A stretch of 52,013 bases of DNA from Rhodothermales bacterium (lineage in GTDB: Bacteria > Bacteroidota > Rhodothermia > Rhodothermales > JAHQVL01): the NCBI GenBank assembly GCA_034439735.1, contig JAWXAX010000118.1, positions 1 to 52,013 of the forward strand, in the 5' to 3' direction. The translations under genes were made by a program, and so were the position numbers. Below the pieces are notes generated by a model that was given only the letters and a program-made list of their open reading frames with translations, was not told the DNA's origin and ran no database searches. Of this stretch, positions 1 to 9,150 are shown in pieces. The stretch's first letter is position 1, and every line of letters starts with the position of its first letter.

Positions 1-733
1 GGGGTGGGGACGGTCGGAACGGAGACACCTTCGGCCGCAGGGCCATCTCGCCCGGCGGCATGGTCAGCAGCGGGTTCGCCGGCGGCATCCGCCATCCGGA
101 ATCGTCGCCAAGGTCCCTATGATGCGTGTGTCCATCGGAGGCCCCAACCGGTCGATACAGCGCCAGCGGCGCCGTGGTCGCCAGGTCGTGCGGCTCCATT
201 CGGAGGCTGGGCGACCAGCCCCGGAGGACCAATCTGCCAGAGCGAGTCGTCCCTTCCGCGTCGGCCTCGGCGGAGATCAGCAGGACGAATTTATTCAGGG
301 CGATCTCGGCCAGCATGGTCGTGCCGTTGCGGACGACCCCGAGCAGGACCGGCTCGGCGAACTCGGGCGTGGTGAGCCACGCTTTATACAGCGAGTAGGG
401 CCCCAGCGCCGCCGGCTCGGGCAGGCCGTCGATGTGGACCACGGGGGTGTACCGGTGGATGCCGGCGGCCGTGACGCTGGCGCCGAAGGGACTCGATACC
501 GGCACGAGTTCGACATATCCCGACGCGCCGCGCAGCGCCGGGACGGGGACGAGGGTCGTGCAATACAGGTCTGAAACGCGAAGCGTATCCGCAAACGTGG
601 GGTCCAGGCAATACTCCTTTTCAACGTCCTGTGCGTGGGCGGGCGGTGCGGCAAACGCCATCCCCACGGCGACGAGTAGCCACCAGAAGTAGTTAAGGGG
701 AAGAGCCAGGGGTGGGGAAATCGTCAATCGCAT
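1..733 (-). CDS. Exported multicopper-oxidase-like protein, N-terminal part (cut by window edge)
   Basis: The frame is open from an ATG at 733 to the left edge, about 244 residues, so the C-terminus lies outside the window. The N-terminus is a good Sec signal peptide: a hydrophobic stretch with WWLLVAVG, then an alanine-rich cleavage region ending AHAQ. The mature part has patterns such as GPYSLYKAW, VRNGTTMLAEIALNKF and EMALRPKVSPF. I recall these from the long N-terminal extension of some bacterial multicopper oxidases, but the copper-binding cupredoxin domains are not visible here, so the family call is inference. The ATG overlaps the end of the upstream adenosine deaminase gene by 41 bp, which suggests translational coupling. 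A later ATG at 661 would lose most of the signal peptide. Confidence 0.55.
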   Translation of the reverse strand, partial: MRLTISPPLALPLNYFWWLLVAVGMAFAAPPAHAQDVEKEYCLDPTFADTLRVSDLYCTTLVPVPALRGASGYVELVPVSSPFGASVTAAGIHRYTPVVHIDGLPEPAALGPYSLYKAWLTTPEFAEPVLLGVVRNGTTMLAEIALNKFVLLISAEADAEGTTRSGRLVLRGWSPSLRMEPHDLATTAPLALYRPVGASDGHTHHRDLGDDSGWRMPPANPLLTMPPGEMALRPKVSPFRPSPP

Positions 734-1739
734 GCTGGAGCATGTCCTGTTTTTCTTGCCAAGATAGGAAACTGAAGCGGAATCCATTTAGCGCGATTTC
801 GCGCAACTGGTCGGCCGTCAGGCCGCTATGGCGGTAGACGTGCCACAGCTCATCGGTGACGGTCGTCCGGCTAAAGAGGCGGTTGTCCGTGTTGATCGTC
901 ACCGGGATGCCGGCGTCGACATACTGGCGCAGCGGATGTTCGGCGTAGCCGGGCACGACGTGAGTCTGGACGTTGCTCGTCGGGCAGATCTCCAGGGGGA
1001 TCTGATGGTCCACTACGAACTGCAACAGGCGAGGGTCTTTGTAAAGCGATGTGCCGTGTCCGATCCGGTGCGCACCGCCGTAGAACAGCGCCTGGTGGAT
1101 TGATTCCGGACCCCAGGATTCTCCGGCGTGGATCGTCAGGTTCAAGAGGTGGTTGCGGGCGTAATCGAAGGCGTGGAGGTGGTTCTTGGAGGGGTTGCCG
1201 GCCTCGCCGCCGGCGAGGTCGAACGCCGTCACGCCGCGGTCTCGGTACGCCACGGCCAACTCGGCCTGACGGAGCGACGCGCTCTCGAACCGATCCCGCA
1301 AACCACACAGGATCAGGTTCGTCCGCACCCCGAAATCGCGCTGGGCGTTCCGCAGTCCGTCCAGCACCGCCTCCACGATTTGCTCGAGCGTCAGCCCTTC
1401 TTCACGGTGCAGGATCGGGGCGAAGCGTACCTCCAGGTAGCGCACGTTTTCACGAGCGTTGTCCTCCGCCAATTCATACGCCGCACGCGCCAGGCACTCA
1501 CGGGATTGCAGGATCGGAATCGTGTATCGGAACCAGGCGAGGTAGGCTTCGAGGGACTCCGAGTGGTCGATTAGCCGCAGCGCATCGTCCAGGCCGGCGA
1601 GGCTGTCCGCCGGCAATACGCTCAGTTTTCCCTGTTTTTGCGCCTCATCCAGCAACGTCGACAGCCGCAGCGAGCCATCGAGATGACAATGCAACTCGGC
1701 CTTGGGCCACGTTAGGATATCAAGACGAGTCAGGGACAC
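693..1739 (-). CDS. add: Adenosine deaminase
   Basis: This 348-residue protein should deaminate adenosine and deoxyadenosine to inosine forms in cytosolic purine salvage. The metal-dependent family motifs appear in order: AELHCHLDGSL near the N-terminus (zinc-binding HxH), TIHAGES in the middle (zinc His and catalytic region), RIGHGTSL, ICPTSNVQT, and TINTDNRLF near the C-terminus (zinc and catalytic Asp). Length is normal for the family. The start is a GTG at 1739, since no in-frame ATG precedes the conserved HCHLDG block; the region just upstream is AT-rich. The next gene on this strand begins inside its last codons. Adenine deaminase and adenosine deaminase-like enzymes share these motifs, so exact substrate preference is inferred. 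Confidence 0.93.
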   Translation of the reverse strand: MSLTRLDILTWPKAELHCHLDGSLRLSTLLDEAQKQGKLSVLPADSLAGLDDALRLIDHSESLEAYLAWFRYTIPILQSRECLARAAYELAEDNARENVRYLEVRFAPILHREEGLTLEQIVEAVLDGLRNAQRDFGVRTNLILCGLRDRFESASLRQAELAVAYRDRGVTAFDLAGGEAGNPSKNHLHAFDYARNHLLNLTIHAGESWGPESIHQALFYGGAHRIGHGTSLYKDPRLLQFVVDHQIPLEICPTSNVQTHVVPGYAEHPLRQYVDAGIPVTINTDNRLFSRTTVTDELWHVYRHSGLTADQLREIALNGFRFSFLSWQEKQDMLQHAIDDFPTPGSSP

Positions 1740-1810
1740 AGTATTCTATTGTGAGTTTATAATTGACGGTACGCGCCAAGCCTGAACATGTCCTCCTGAG
1801 ACCCATAGCC

Positions 1811-1884
1811 CGAAGTCATCCCGAGCCTGTCGAGGGACCCCCCGGACGATCGAGAGGTCCCTCGACAGGCTCGGGATGACTTCG
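1811..1884. repeat. Perfect 29-bp inverted repeat, REP-like
   Basis: Left arm 1811-1839 and right arm 1856-1884 are exact reverse complements separated by 16 bp. The arms contain CCCGAGCCTGTCGAGGGACC and its complement. There is no T-tract on either side, so this looks more like a dispersed palindromic element than a simple terminator, although it could end transcription of either neighbour. Confidence 0.85.
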
Positions 1885-2045
1885 GATAAGGGTATGAACC
1901 GCCCTTCACTACGTCTGCTAATGAACACACCGTTCCAGACTGGTCGTAAATTCCTGTAAAACAGCATCTTATGGGAATTAGCGATTTGGTCCTTTAACCT
2001 TGCGTTCATGCCCGAGCAGAAAACCCCCGAAGCTGGGCTTTGGGT

Positions 2046-2081
2046 CTCAGCAGGACAAGATCGAGAGACGTACGTCAGATC
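2046..2081 (+). repeat. Dispersed repeat, copy 1
   Basis: A stretch containing CTCAGCAGGACAAGATCG matches, in reverse orientation, positions 9151-9187 with a handful of mismatches over about 36 bp. Both copies lie in non-coding DNA. Confidence 0.7.
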
Positions 2082-2355
2082 CGTTTGTATGAAGGTGAAT
2101 GAAGGTACGCATCGGGCCGCCTTCCTTAAACCATTATCCTTGAACCTTAAACACAGAAAGGAACACCCACCCCCTCGTTTCGTTTTCTAGAGGCAGCCGG
2201 GTTAGTGCTCCGTGTGCAAATTTTGGAGCAGTTTCGCGGGCCGGCTTGCTTTTTGCCGCCCGTTTTCACGAAACTTCCGGTTCCGGCACAGTACGTCAGG
2301 CACGCGGCCTGGGGCGCTTTCCGGACGCTGATACATCATATTTGAGGTATTCGAC

Positions 2356-2643
2356 ATGGGTAATCTGGGACCCTTCGAGATTTTATTGATCTTTCTCGTC
2401 ATCCTGCTTGTATTCGGAGCCAAACGCATTCCGGAGATCGCTCGCGGGCTTGGTAAAGGCATTCGCGAATTCAAGGCGGCGACGTCGGAGCTGAAAAACG
2501 AGCTCACGGTGGATTCGTCGCCCCACCGCATCCAACCTCCTCAGCAGGGCTCCACCGCACCGCGCGCCGATACGTTTACGCCTCCCGCGTCGCAGCCCTC
2601 CCCGGTTGACCGCGGCGCTTCGGCCGGCTCTTCGGAGCAGTAG
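2356..2643 (+). CDS. tatA: Sec-independent protein translocase TatA/E family protein
   Basis: This 95-residue protein is the pore-forming component of the twin-arginine translocase, which exports folded proteins across the inner membrane. It begins MGNLGPFEILLIFLVILLVFG, a single N-terminal transmembrane helix, followed by the hinge GAKRIPEIARGLGKGIREFK and an amphipathic helix, the standard TatA layout. The tail is proline- and serine-rich and low in complexity, as usual. It lies 2 bp upstream of gatA, so the two are almost certainly co-transcribed. No tatB or tatC is in the window. TatA and TatE cannot be separated from sequence alone. Confidence 0.92.
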   Translation: MGNLGPFEILLIFLVILLVFGAKRIPEIARGLGKGIREFKAATSELKNELTVDSSPHRIQPPQQGSTAPRADTFTPPASQPSPVDRGASAGSSEQ

Positions 2644-2645
2644 TC

Positions 2646-4193
2646 ATGAGCGTTCACGAGGCCCGTGCGGCTATTGTGAGAAAAGAGACCAGTGCGTTGG
2701 AACTGGTCTCTTCTTTTTTGTCGAAGATCGAACGCGACAATACACGTTACAATGCCTTTCTATCGGTAGATGAGGCTGGCGCGCGTGTGGCTGCGGCCGC
2801 CGTGGACCGAGCCGTCGCCGCCGGCGACGCCCCTCCGCTCGCGGGGCTCGTGCTGGGCGTGAAAGACGTGATCTGCATCCAGAACGGTCCCGTCACCTGC
2901 GGCTCCCGCATCCTGGAAGGGTTTACCTCGCTGTTCGACGCTACGGTCATCCGACGCCTCAAGGACGCCGGCGCCGTCGTCGTGGGCAAGACGAACTGCG
3001 ACCAGTTCGCGATGGGGTCGTCCAACGAGTCGTCCTACTTCGGCCCGGTGCGCAACCCTCTCAATCGAGACCTCGTGCCCGGCGGCTCGTCGGGTGGGTC
3101 GGCGGCGGCGGTCGCAGCCGGCTTCTGCAGCGCGGCGCTGGGGAGCGACACCGGCGGCTCGATCCGCCAGCCGGCGGCCTTCTGTGGCGTCGTGGGTCTC
3201 AAACCGACATACGGACGCGTGAGCCGCTACGGGCTCGTCGCCTACGCCTCGTCGTTTGACACCATCGGTCCGCTCACCACCTCGGTCCACGACGCGGCCC
3301 TGATCCTGAACGTCATCGCCGGCCAGGACCCCAGCGACGCCACCAGCGCCCCCGTGCCGGTGCCCGATTATACGGCCAATCTCGACGCCGGCGTGCGCGG
3401 GCTCCGCATCGGCCTCCCCTCCGAGTACTTCGCCGAAGGGTTGGAAGAGGGGATACGCGCCGTCATCATGGATCAGGTGGCCCGCCTCGAGCGCGCCGGC
3501 GCCTCGATTGTCCCCGTCAAGCTGCCGACCACGGCCTACGGCATCGCCACGTATTATATCCTCACCATGGCCGAGGCGTCGAGCAACCTCGCCCGGTTCG
3601 ACGGCGTCCGTTACGGCTATCGGGCCGACATGCGCGACATACGCCGCCGGGCGGACCAGGAGCGCAAGGCCCTCGACGCCGCCATCGCCGGCGCCGAGCG
3701 GGCCGGCGACCCCGCGGAGGTCGCCGCCCTACGCTCGCGCCGCGACGAGCAACGGTCCCTCCTCCAGGAACTCTACACCCGCACCCGCTCCGAGGGCTTC
3801 GGCGAAGAAGTAAAACGCCGCATCATGCTCGGGACGTACGTCCTGTCGTCGGGGTATTACGACGCGTATTACGCCAAAGCGCAGCAGGTGCGAACACTGA
3901 TCCGGCGCGACTTCGACGCCGCGTTCGAGCAGGTGGACGCCCTGCTCACCCCGGCCACTCCGACGCTCCCTTTCCCCCTTGGCAGCAAGACCGACGACCC
4001 GCTGGCCATGTACCTGCAGGACGTCTACACCGTCACCGCCAACCTGGCCGGCATCCCCGGCCTCGTCGTCCCCCTCGCGGGCCACCCCTCGGGGCTGCCT
4101 GTTGGCCTTCAGCTCCTCGGCCGGCACTTCGAAGAATCCACGCTGCTACGAGTAGGCCAGGCCGTGTCCCATTCTTCCACAGATTTCCATTGA
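2646..4193 (+). CDS. gatA: Asp-tRNA(Asn)/Glu-tRNA(Gln) amidotransferase subunit A
   Basis: This 515-residue amidase-signature enzyme releases ammonia from glutamine for GatB, which amidates mischarged Glu-tRNA(Gln) or Asp-tRNA(Asn). The Ser-cisSer-Lys triad is visible: Lys73 in GVKD, Ser148 in PGGSSGGSAAA and the nucleophile Ser172 in GSDTGGSIRQPA. About 45 charged residues around positions 335-380 (RRRADQERKALDAAIAGAE and beyond) form a helical insertion not found in the textbook enzyme. The start is 2 bp after tatA's stop, with GGAGCAG as a plausible ribosome-binding site inside the tatA end. GatB and GatC are not in the window. A stand-alone amidase is the alternative, but similarity to GatA is strong throughout. 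Confidence 0.92.
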   Translation: MSVHEARAAIVRKETSALELVSSFLSKIERDNTRYNAFLSVDEAGARVAAAAVDRAVAAGDAPPLAGLVLGVKDVICIQNGPVTCGSRILEGFTSLFDATVIRRLKDAGAVVVGKTNCDQFAMGSSNESSYFGPVRNPLNRDLVPGGSSGGSAAAVAAGFCSAALGSDTGGSIRQPAAFCGVVGLKPTYGRVSRYGLVAYASSFDTIGPLTTSVHDAALILNVIAGQDPSDATSAPVPVPDYTANLDAGVRGLRIGLPSEYFAEGLEEGIRAVIMDQVARLERAGASIVPVKLPTTAYGIATYYILTMAEASSNLARFDGVRYGYRADMRDIRRRADQERKALDAAIAGAERAGDPAEVAALRSRRDEQRSLLQELYTRTRSEGFGEEVKRRIMLGTYVLSSGYYDAYYAKAQQVRTLIRRDFDAAFEQVDALLTPATPTLPFPLGSKTDDPLAMYLQDVYTVTANLAGIPGLVVPLAGHPSGLPVGLQLLGRHFEESTLLRVGQAVSHSSTDFH

Positions 4194-4288
4194 TAAATTC
4201 CGGCTTAGACGGAGCGAAACCAGCGGCTTCGTGTTAGAGCAACCAATCTTGATTTTTGCGCGCATCCAGAGTAGACCGAACCGAACGC

Positions 4289-5164
4289 ATGAGCATCCTA
4301 GTCGATAAGAATACCCGCCTCATCGTGCAGGGCTTTACCGGCCGCGAGGGCACGTTTCACGCCGAGCAGATGCTGGCGTACGGCACAAACGTGGTAGGCG
4401 GCATCACGCCGGGCAAAGGGGGGCAGCAGCACCTCGGCCGGCCCGTGTTCAACACTGTCGCGGAAGCGGTTGAAAAGGAAGGCGCCAATACGACTGTCAT
4501 CTTCGTACCCCCGCCCTTCGCGGCGGACGCGATCATGGAAGCGGCCGACGCCGGCATCAAGGTGATCATCTGTATCACCGAAGGCATCCCGGTCCGCCAG
4601 ATGATCCCGGTGTATCCCTACGTCAAATCGAAAGGCGCGCACCTCATCGGCCCGAACTGTCCCGGCGTCATCACCCCGGGCCAGGCCAAGGTGGGCATCA
4701 TGCCGGCGATGATTTTTAAACCCGGCCCCATTGGCGTGATCTCCCGTTCCGGCACGCTCACCTATGAAGCGGTCGACCAGCTCAGCCGCGAAGGCCTCGG
4801 GCAAAGCACGGCCGTCGGCATCGGTGGGGACCCGATCATCGGCACCCGCCACGTGGACGCCCTGGTGCTGTTCCAGGCGGATCCGCAGACGGAGGCGGTT
4901 GTGCTGATCGGTGAGATCGGCGGCACGGCGGAAGAAGAGGCGGCAGACTACATCAAGGCGCACATGACCAAACCGGTGTTTGCGTTTATCGCCGGTCGGA
5001 CCGCCCCTGCCGGGCGCCGCATGGGCCACGCCGGCGCGATCATCTCGGGCGGCAAAGGCACGGCGGCCGATAAGTTCGCGGCGCTGGAAAGCGCCGGCGC
5101 CGTCATCGTTCTCAATCCCGCGCTCATCGGCGAGACCGTCAAAGCCCACATGAAGGCGGCCTGA
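4289..5164 (+). CDS. sucD: Succinate--CoA ligase, alpha subunit
   Basis: This 291-residue subunit carries the phosphohistidine of the TCA-cycle enzyme that converts succinyl-CoA to succinate with ATP or GTP formation. The N-terminal CoA-binding domain has [16 protein letters not shown] and GITPGKGG; the ligase domain has [11 protein letters not shown] and, at His247, [10 protein letters not shown], the phosphorylated histidine. Length matches the family (about 290). I chose ATG 4289, giving the canonical start [15 protein letters not shown], over an in-frame start 33 bp upstream. No strong ribosome-binding site precedes it. The beta subunit (sucC) is not adjacent, which is common in this group. 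It is followed after 20 bp by engB. Confidence 0.95.
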   Translation: MSILVDKNTRLIVQGFTGREGTFHAEQMLAYGTNVVGGITPGKGGQQHLGRPVFNTVAEAVEKEGANTTVIFVPPPFAADAIMEAADAGIKVIICITEGIPVRQMIPVYPYVKSKGAHLIGPNCPGVITPGQAKVGIMPAMIFKPGPIGVISRSGTLTYEAVDQLSREGLGQSTAVGIGGDPIIGTRHVDALVLFQADPQTEAVVLIGEIGGTAEEEAADYIKAHMTKPVFAFIAGRTAPAGRRMGHAGAIISGGKGTAADKFAALESAGAVIVLNPALIGETVKAHMKAA

Positions 5165-5184
5165 CCCCCCTACCCCCGGTACCC

Positions 5185-5775
5185 ATGACCATACGAGACG
5201 TCCGCTTCACACGGGGCGCTGCGCGCTGGGAGCACCTGGCCGACGACGGCCTCCCGGAGGTGGCGTTTATCGGGCGCTCGAACGTGGGCAAAAGCTCCCT
5301 GTTGAATATGCTGACCGGCCGGCGCGCGCTGGCGCGTACGAGCGGCACACCGGGAAAAACGCAGGAATTTAACTACTACCTGGTCGATGAAACCCTGTAT
5401 TTCGTCGACTTGCCCGGGCTCGGGTATGCCAAAATCTCGCAGGCGGAGCGCGCCCGGTGGGAACGCTTTATCGTCCGATACATCACCGAACGCGAGCCAC
5501 TCCGGCTGGTGGTGCAACTCATCGATTGCCGACACCCGCCGACGTCGATCGACCGGGACCTCATGCACCTGCTGAAGGAGCACGAGATCCCCACGGTCAT
5601 CGCGCTCACGAAGGCGGACAAGCTGTCCTCCAACCAGAAGGCGGCCAGCCTGCGCGGCCTCAAAGAAGTATTTACCGCCATCGACTACGAACTCCCCGCC
5701 GTCTTTACCTCCGCCACCCAACCCGCCGGCCGCGACGAATTGCTCCGCTGGATCGGCGACCTGGCGGGCGTCTGA
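5185..5775 (+). CDS. engB: Ribosome biogenesis GTP-binding protein EngB/YsxC
   Basis: This 196-residue TRAFAC-class GTPase is needed for late assembly of the large ribosomal subunit. The G-motifs appear in order: G1 GRSNVGKSS (residues 30-38), G2 region GTPGKTQ, G3 DLPGLGYAK and G4 TKADKL. Total length is typical for EngB. It sits 20 bp after sucD and 26 bp before serA on the same strand, so co-transcription is likely. No purine-rich ribosome-binding site is visible upstream, as for several neighbours. Confidence 0.95.
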   Translation: MTIRDVRFTRGAARWEHLADDGLPEVAFIGRSNVGKSSLLNMLTGRRALARTSGTPGKTQEFNYYLVDETLYFVDLPGLGYAKISQAERARWERFIVRYITEREPLRLVVQLIDCRHPPTSIDRDLMHLLKEHEIPTVIALTKADKLSSNQKAASLRGLKEVFTAIDYELPAVFTSATQPAGRDELLRWIGDLAGV

Positions 5776-5801
5776 CGGTCCATCCGCCTACCCTCACCCT
5801 C

Positions 5802-7394
5802 ATGGCCATGAACGTGATTATCACCGATGCCGTCGCTCAGGCGTGCATCGATCTGCTTGACGCTGCCGAAATTCGCGCGGATATCCAGCTCAAAAAATCC
5901 CCCAAGGAACTCAAAACGCTCCTCGCGCATGCCGATGGGTGGATTATCCGCAGCGGAACGACGATCACGGCCGACCTCATCGAAGCCGCCCACAACCTGA
6001 AAGTGATCGGCCGGGCCGGCGTGGGGGTGGACAATATCGACCTCGACGCGGCCACCCGGCGCGGGATATTGGTCATCAATGCGCCCGACGGCAACACGAT
6101 TTCCACGGCCGAGCATACCTGCGCCATGCTCCTCTCGCTCGCCCGGCACATCCCTCAGGCCAACGCTTCGCTAACGAGCGGCAAGTGGGAACGCAAGGCA
6201 TTTACAGGGTCCGAACTGGAGGAGAAAACGCTTGGCATCCTCGGCCTCGGGAAGATCGGCCGGACCGTCGCTGCGCGCATGCTGGCGTTTGGGATGCGCG
6301 TCATCGGATACGACCCCGTCATGTCCCGCGAAGCGGCCGAGCGGATGGGGATCATCCTGGTGTCCATCGATGAGGTCATCGAGCAAAGCGACTTCATCAC
6401 GGTCCACACGCCGCTGAACGACATGACCCGCGGGCTGCTCAATGCAAAATCGCTCGCGCGGTGCAAGCCGGGCGTCCGGATCGTGAACTGTGCGCGCGGC
6501 GGTATCGTGGACGAGATGGCGCTGCTGGAAGCACTGGAAAGCGGCCAGGTGGGCGGCGCGGCGCTCGACGTCTACTCGCAGGAACCCCCGCCGGCCGCGC
6601 TCGAACGCCTCGTGCAACACCCCAACGTGGTCGCCACGCCCCACATCTCCGCTTCCACGGAAGAGGCGCAGGAAAAGGTCGCCCGCCAGGTCACCGAGCA
6701 GGTTGTGCTTGCCCTCCAGGGCAAACCGGTGAACTCGCCCGTGAACGGCGCCGCCATCCGCCTCGCCGCGCAGCCCGAAGTCCAGCCCTTCCTGGTGCTG
6801 GCGACGAAGCTGGGTCGGATTGCCGGCCAGCTCATGGAAGGCAACATCGAGTCCCTCATGGTCCGCTGCTACGGCGATGTGCCCCATCGCTACGCCGAGG
6901 TTATTTCCGTGGCGGCCCTCAGCGGCCTTCTGGGTTCGTTGCTCACGCAGCCGGTAAACCTCATCAACGCCCCCGTCCTGGCCGAGTCGATGGGCCTCCG
7001 GGTCGAAGAACAGCGCGCGGCCTTGCACGACAGCTTTACCAATCTCATTGAGGTCGTCGTAGGATCCGGCAAACGCACACGCCTCGTTGGCGGGACGGTG
7101 TTCGATCGGAACGACCCGCGCCTCGCGCGCGTGGATGATTATGATGTGGAGGTCCGCCTCGAAGGCCGGCTCCTGTTCTACACAAACGAAGACCGCCCCG
7201 GCATGCTCGCCGCCGTCGGTGGGATCCTGGCGGACGCCAATATCAACATCGGGGTGCTCCAACTGGGCCGGAAGGGCGGTCGCGGCACGATGGCCCTCAC
7301 GGCGATGAGTGTGGACGACGATATCCCGAAATCCGTGCTCGACAAGATCGCCGGCCTCAAAGGGGTGCTGGGCGTGAGGTTGGTGCACGTCTAA
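5802..7394 (+). CDS. serA: D-3-phosphoglycerate dehydrogenase
   Basis: This 530-residue enzyme oxidises 3-phosphoglycerate to 3-phosphohydroxypyruvate, the first step of serine synthesis. It is the long form: an N-terminal substrate/NAD domain with VIGRAGVGVDNID, the Rossmann signature LGILGLGKIGRTVA, the catalytic block NCARGGIVDE and HISASTEE (catalytic His), then an intervening domain and a C-terminal ACT domain (FYTNEDRPGMLAAVGGIL), where serine feedback would act. The frame is open about 345 bp further upstream over engB, but homology starts at MAMNVIITDAVA, so ATG 5802 (or 5808) is the start. Confidence 0.95.
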   Translation: MAMNVIITDAVAQACIDLLDAAEIRADIQLKKSPKELKTLLAHADGWIIRSGTTITADLIEAAHNLKVIGRAGVGVDNIDLDAATRRGILVINAPDGNTISTAEHTCAMLLSLARHIPQANASLTSGKWERKAFTGSELEEKTLGILGLGKIGRTVAARMLAFGMRVIGYDPVMSREAAERMGIILVSIDEVIEQSDFITVHTPLNDMTRGLLNAKSLARCKPGVRIVNCARGGIVDEMALLEALESGQVGGAALDVYSQEPPPAALERLVQHPNVVATPHISASTEEAQEKVARQVTEQVVLALQGKPVNSPVNGAAIRLAAQPEVQPFLVLATKLGRIAGQLMEGNIESLMVRCYGDVPHRYAEVISVAALSGLLGSLLTQPVNLINAPVLAESMGLRVEEQRAALHDSFTNLIEVVVGSGKRTRLVGGTVFDRNDPRLARVDDYDVEVRLEGRLLFYTNEDRPGMLAAVGGILADANINIGVLQLGRKGGRGTMALTAMSVDDDIPKSVLDKIAGLKGVLGVRLVHV

Positions 7395-7468
7395 CCGGCC
7401 GGCCGCGTCTTGGAGGCCGGTACCCTGCGTCGTATCCTGGATCCCACATCCACGGAACGCGAGGTCCC

Positions 7469-9001
7469 ATGCACATCGACGCGAGAACGCTTGAACCGGG
7501 GTCCCTGATCGAAGGGGATTTGTGTATCGTAGGCGCCGGTGCCGCCGGCATCAGCCTGGCGCTGGAATGGGCGAATCGCGCCCACCGCGTCATCCTGCTT
7601 GAAGGGGGCGGGTTCGACTACCACCCGGCCTTGCAGGACCTCTACCGGGGCGAAATCGCCGGCGAGCCCTACCTCCCGATGGAAACCGTTCGCCTTCATT
7701 ATTTCGGTGGGACGACGGGGCACTGGGCCGGCTGGTGCTCGCCGATGGAGCGGTCGGACTTCGAGGCACGGGACTGGGTGCCGAACAGCGGATGGCCCAT
7801 CACGCGCTCCGATCTGGATCCCTACTACGCCCGCGCTCATCCGTACCTCGAACTCGGGCCTTACGCCTACGATACGGCCCACTACGAGGCCGAAGACCCC
7901 GCCCGTCGCCGGCTTCCGTTTGACCCTGGCATGATCTGGAGCAAGATGTGGCAGTTCAGTCCGCCGACCCGCTTCGGGACGACGTACCGTGACGCCATCG
8001 TGGCCTCGCCGAACATCCATCTCTATACCTATGCCAACGCCACGGAAATCGTCGCCAACGACCCTGTTCGCGCGGTAGACTTCCTCCGGGTAAAAACGAT
8101 CGATGGGGTCGAGCACCGGGTGCGGGCGCGGCAGTACGTACTCGCCTGCAGCTCGACCCAGAATGCCAGGCTGTTGCTGGCGTCCAATGCTCAGGCCTCC
8201 GCCGGCCTGGGGAACGACAGCGATGCCGTGGGGCGGTACTTCATGGAGCACATCGAGATGCCCGGCGCGCAGCTCGTTCTGAATAACGCGGATCCGCTCC
8301 CGCTATACGGGATGGATTATACGGTTCGCCGGCCTCGCGCCGAACTGGCCATCGGGGAGGAGGCGCAGCGCCGGCACGGGGTGCTCGCCGGCACCTGCTC
8401 GCTGAACCCTGGCGTCTTCGGGAAGGAGATCACCAGTTATTTCACCCGTTTCCGCGAGCGGCTCCGCCGCGAGGCCGGCGGCGAGCAGGTAGAAGCCACG
8501 TCCGTCCCTCCCCCTCCGCCACCGCCCTCGGAGGAGGGCCGCACGTACATGCTCCTGTCGCGCGCCGAACAGGCCGCCAACCCGAACTCCCGCATCGTGC
8601 TCAGCCGGGAGGTTGACGCCCTGGGGATGCCGCGTGCGGACCTCCACTGGCGGTTTACCGAGCAGGATAAACGCTCCATCCGCGTCTTTTACGAGACCCT
8701 CGGCCACGAATTCGGCCGGCTGGGACTCGGGCGCGTGCAGCTGCTCGACTGGCTCACCGAGGGTAGCGATACGGATTGGCCCGACTTCCTGAGCGCCGGC
8801 CGGCACCACATGGGCACCACACGCATGAGTGACGACCCCAAACGCGGCGTCGTCGATGCGCGGTGCGCGGTCCACGGCGTCGCCAATCTCCACGTCGCCG
8901 GCGCCTCCGTCTTCGTCACCTGCGGCGCCCCGAACCCGACCCTGACGCTCGTCGCCCTCACCCTCCGCCTGTCCGATCGCCTGAAGACCCTCCTGGCGTG
9001 A
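7469..9001 (+). CDS. GMC family FAD-dependent oxidoreductase
   Basis: This 510-residue flavoprotein oxidises an alcohol or sugar hydroxyl. It shows the FAD-binding dinucleotide fold CIVGAGAAGISLALEWA, followed by VILLEGG, and the GMC patterns FGGTTGHWAGWC and GWPITRSDLDPYY. Near the C-terminus, AGRHHMGTTRM and GAPNPTLTLVAL carry the conserved catalytic His and Asn. A proline run (PPPPPPP) lies near residue 350. No signal peptide is seen. GAGG lies about 8 bp upstream of the ATG. The substrate (glucose, gluconate, fructose, sterol) cannot be told. Its last 16 codons recur in diverged form at 12103-12150, and its stop codon abuts the 21-bp repeat that marks the left edge of an inserted region. 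Confidence 0.88.
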   Translation: MHIDARTLEPGSLIEGDLCIVGAGAAGISLALEWANRAHRVILLEGGGFDYHPALQDLYRGEIAGEPYLPMETVRLHYFGGTTGHWAGWCSPMERSDFEARDWVPNSGWPITRSDLDPYYARAHPYLELGPYAYDTAHYEAEDPARRRLPFDPGMIWSKMWQFSPPTRFGTTYRDAIVASPNIHLYTYANATEIVANDPVRAVDFLRVKTIDGVEHRVRARQYVLACSSTQNARLLLASNAQASAGLGNDSDAVGRYFMEHIEMPGAQLVLNNADPLPLYGMDYTVRRPRAELAIGEEAQRRHGVLAGTCSLNPGVFGKEITSYFTRFRERLRREAGGEQVEATSVPPPPPPPSEEGRTYMLLSRAEQAANPNSRIVLSREVDALGMPRADLHWRFTEQDKRSIRVFYETLGHEFGRLGLGRVQLLDWLTEGSDTDWPDFLSAGRHHMGTTRMSDDPKRGVVDARCAVHGVANLHVAGASVFVTCGAPNPTLTLVALTLRLSDRLKTLLA

Positions 9002-9022
9002 GGCCGGCTACTGGACGTTTTC
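9002..9022. repeat. 21-bp direct repeat, left copy (candidate attL)
   Basis: These 21 bp, starting GGCCGGCTACTGGACG, are identical to 14904-14924. In the right copy they are the last four codons and the stop of ypdA plus 6 bp downstream. The left copy begins one base after the GMC stop codon. The pair brackets 5.9 kb holding a recombinase remnant, as expected for integration into the 3' end of a gene. Confidence 0.75.
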
Positions 9023-9150
9023 GCGCAGCGAGCACAAACTTCATTCTACCTCGCTTGATACGCAACCGATCGACGTCTCGGCGAACCGGACGCCGCGAAA
9101 GGACTGTCGAGTACGACACCACAGCGTCCCTCCACTCCCGCTTCCTGACT

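Larger units (their letters stand above)
1740..2355. other. Gap without a convincing gene; holds repeats
   Basis: About 600 bp between add and tatA. It holds a long perfect inverted repeat (1811-1884) and a dispersed repeat copy (2046-2081). A 60-codon frame at 2008-2190 has no recognisable content. The tatA promoter is presumably in the right half, but I could not identify it. Confidence 0.6.

Noticed and set aside
2008-2190. 60-codon frame before tatA
   Set aside because: Runs through a dispersed repeat, no recognisable content and no ribosome-binding site.
5457-5801. Upstream extension of the serA frame over engB
   Set aside because: Arginine-rich sequence in a shifted frame of engB; serA homology begins at 5802.
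6171-7388. Minus-strand frame of 405 codons opposite serA
   Set aside because: Shadow of a high-GC gene, with no family motif or ribosome-binding site.
8490-8530. Frameshift in the GMC gene at the proline run
   Set aside because: The run of CCG/CCC codons keeps frame, and both flanks match the family.
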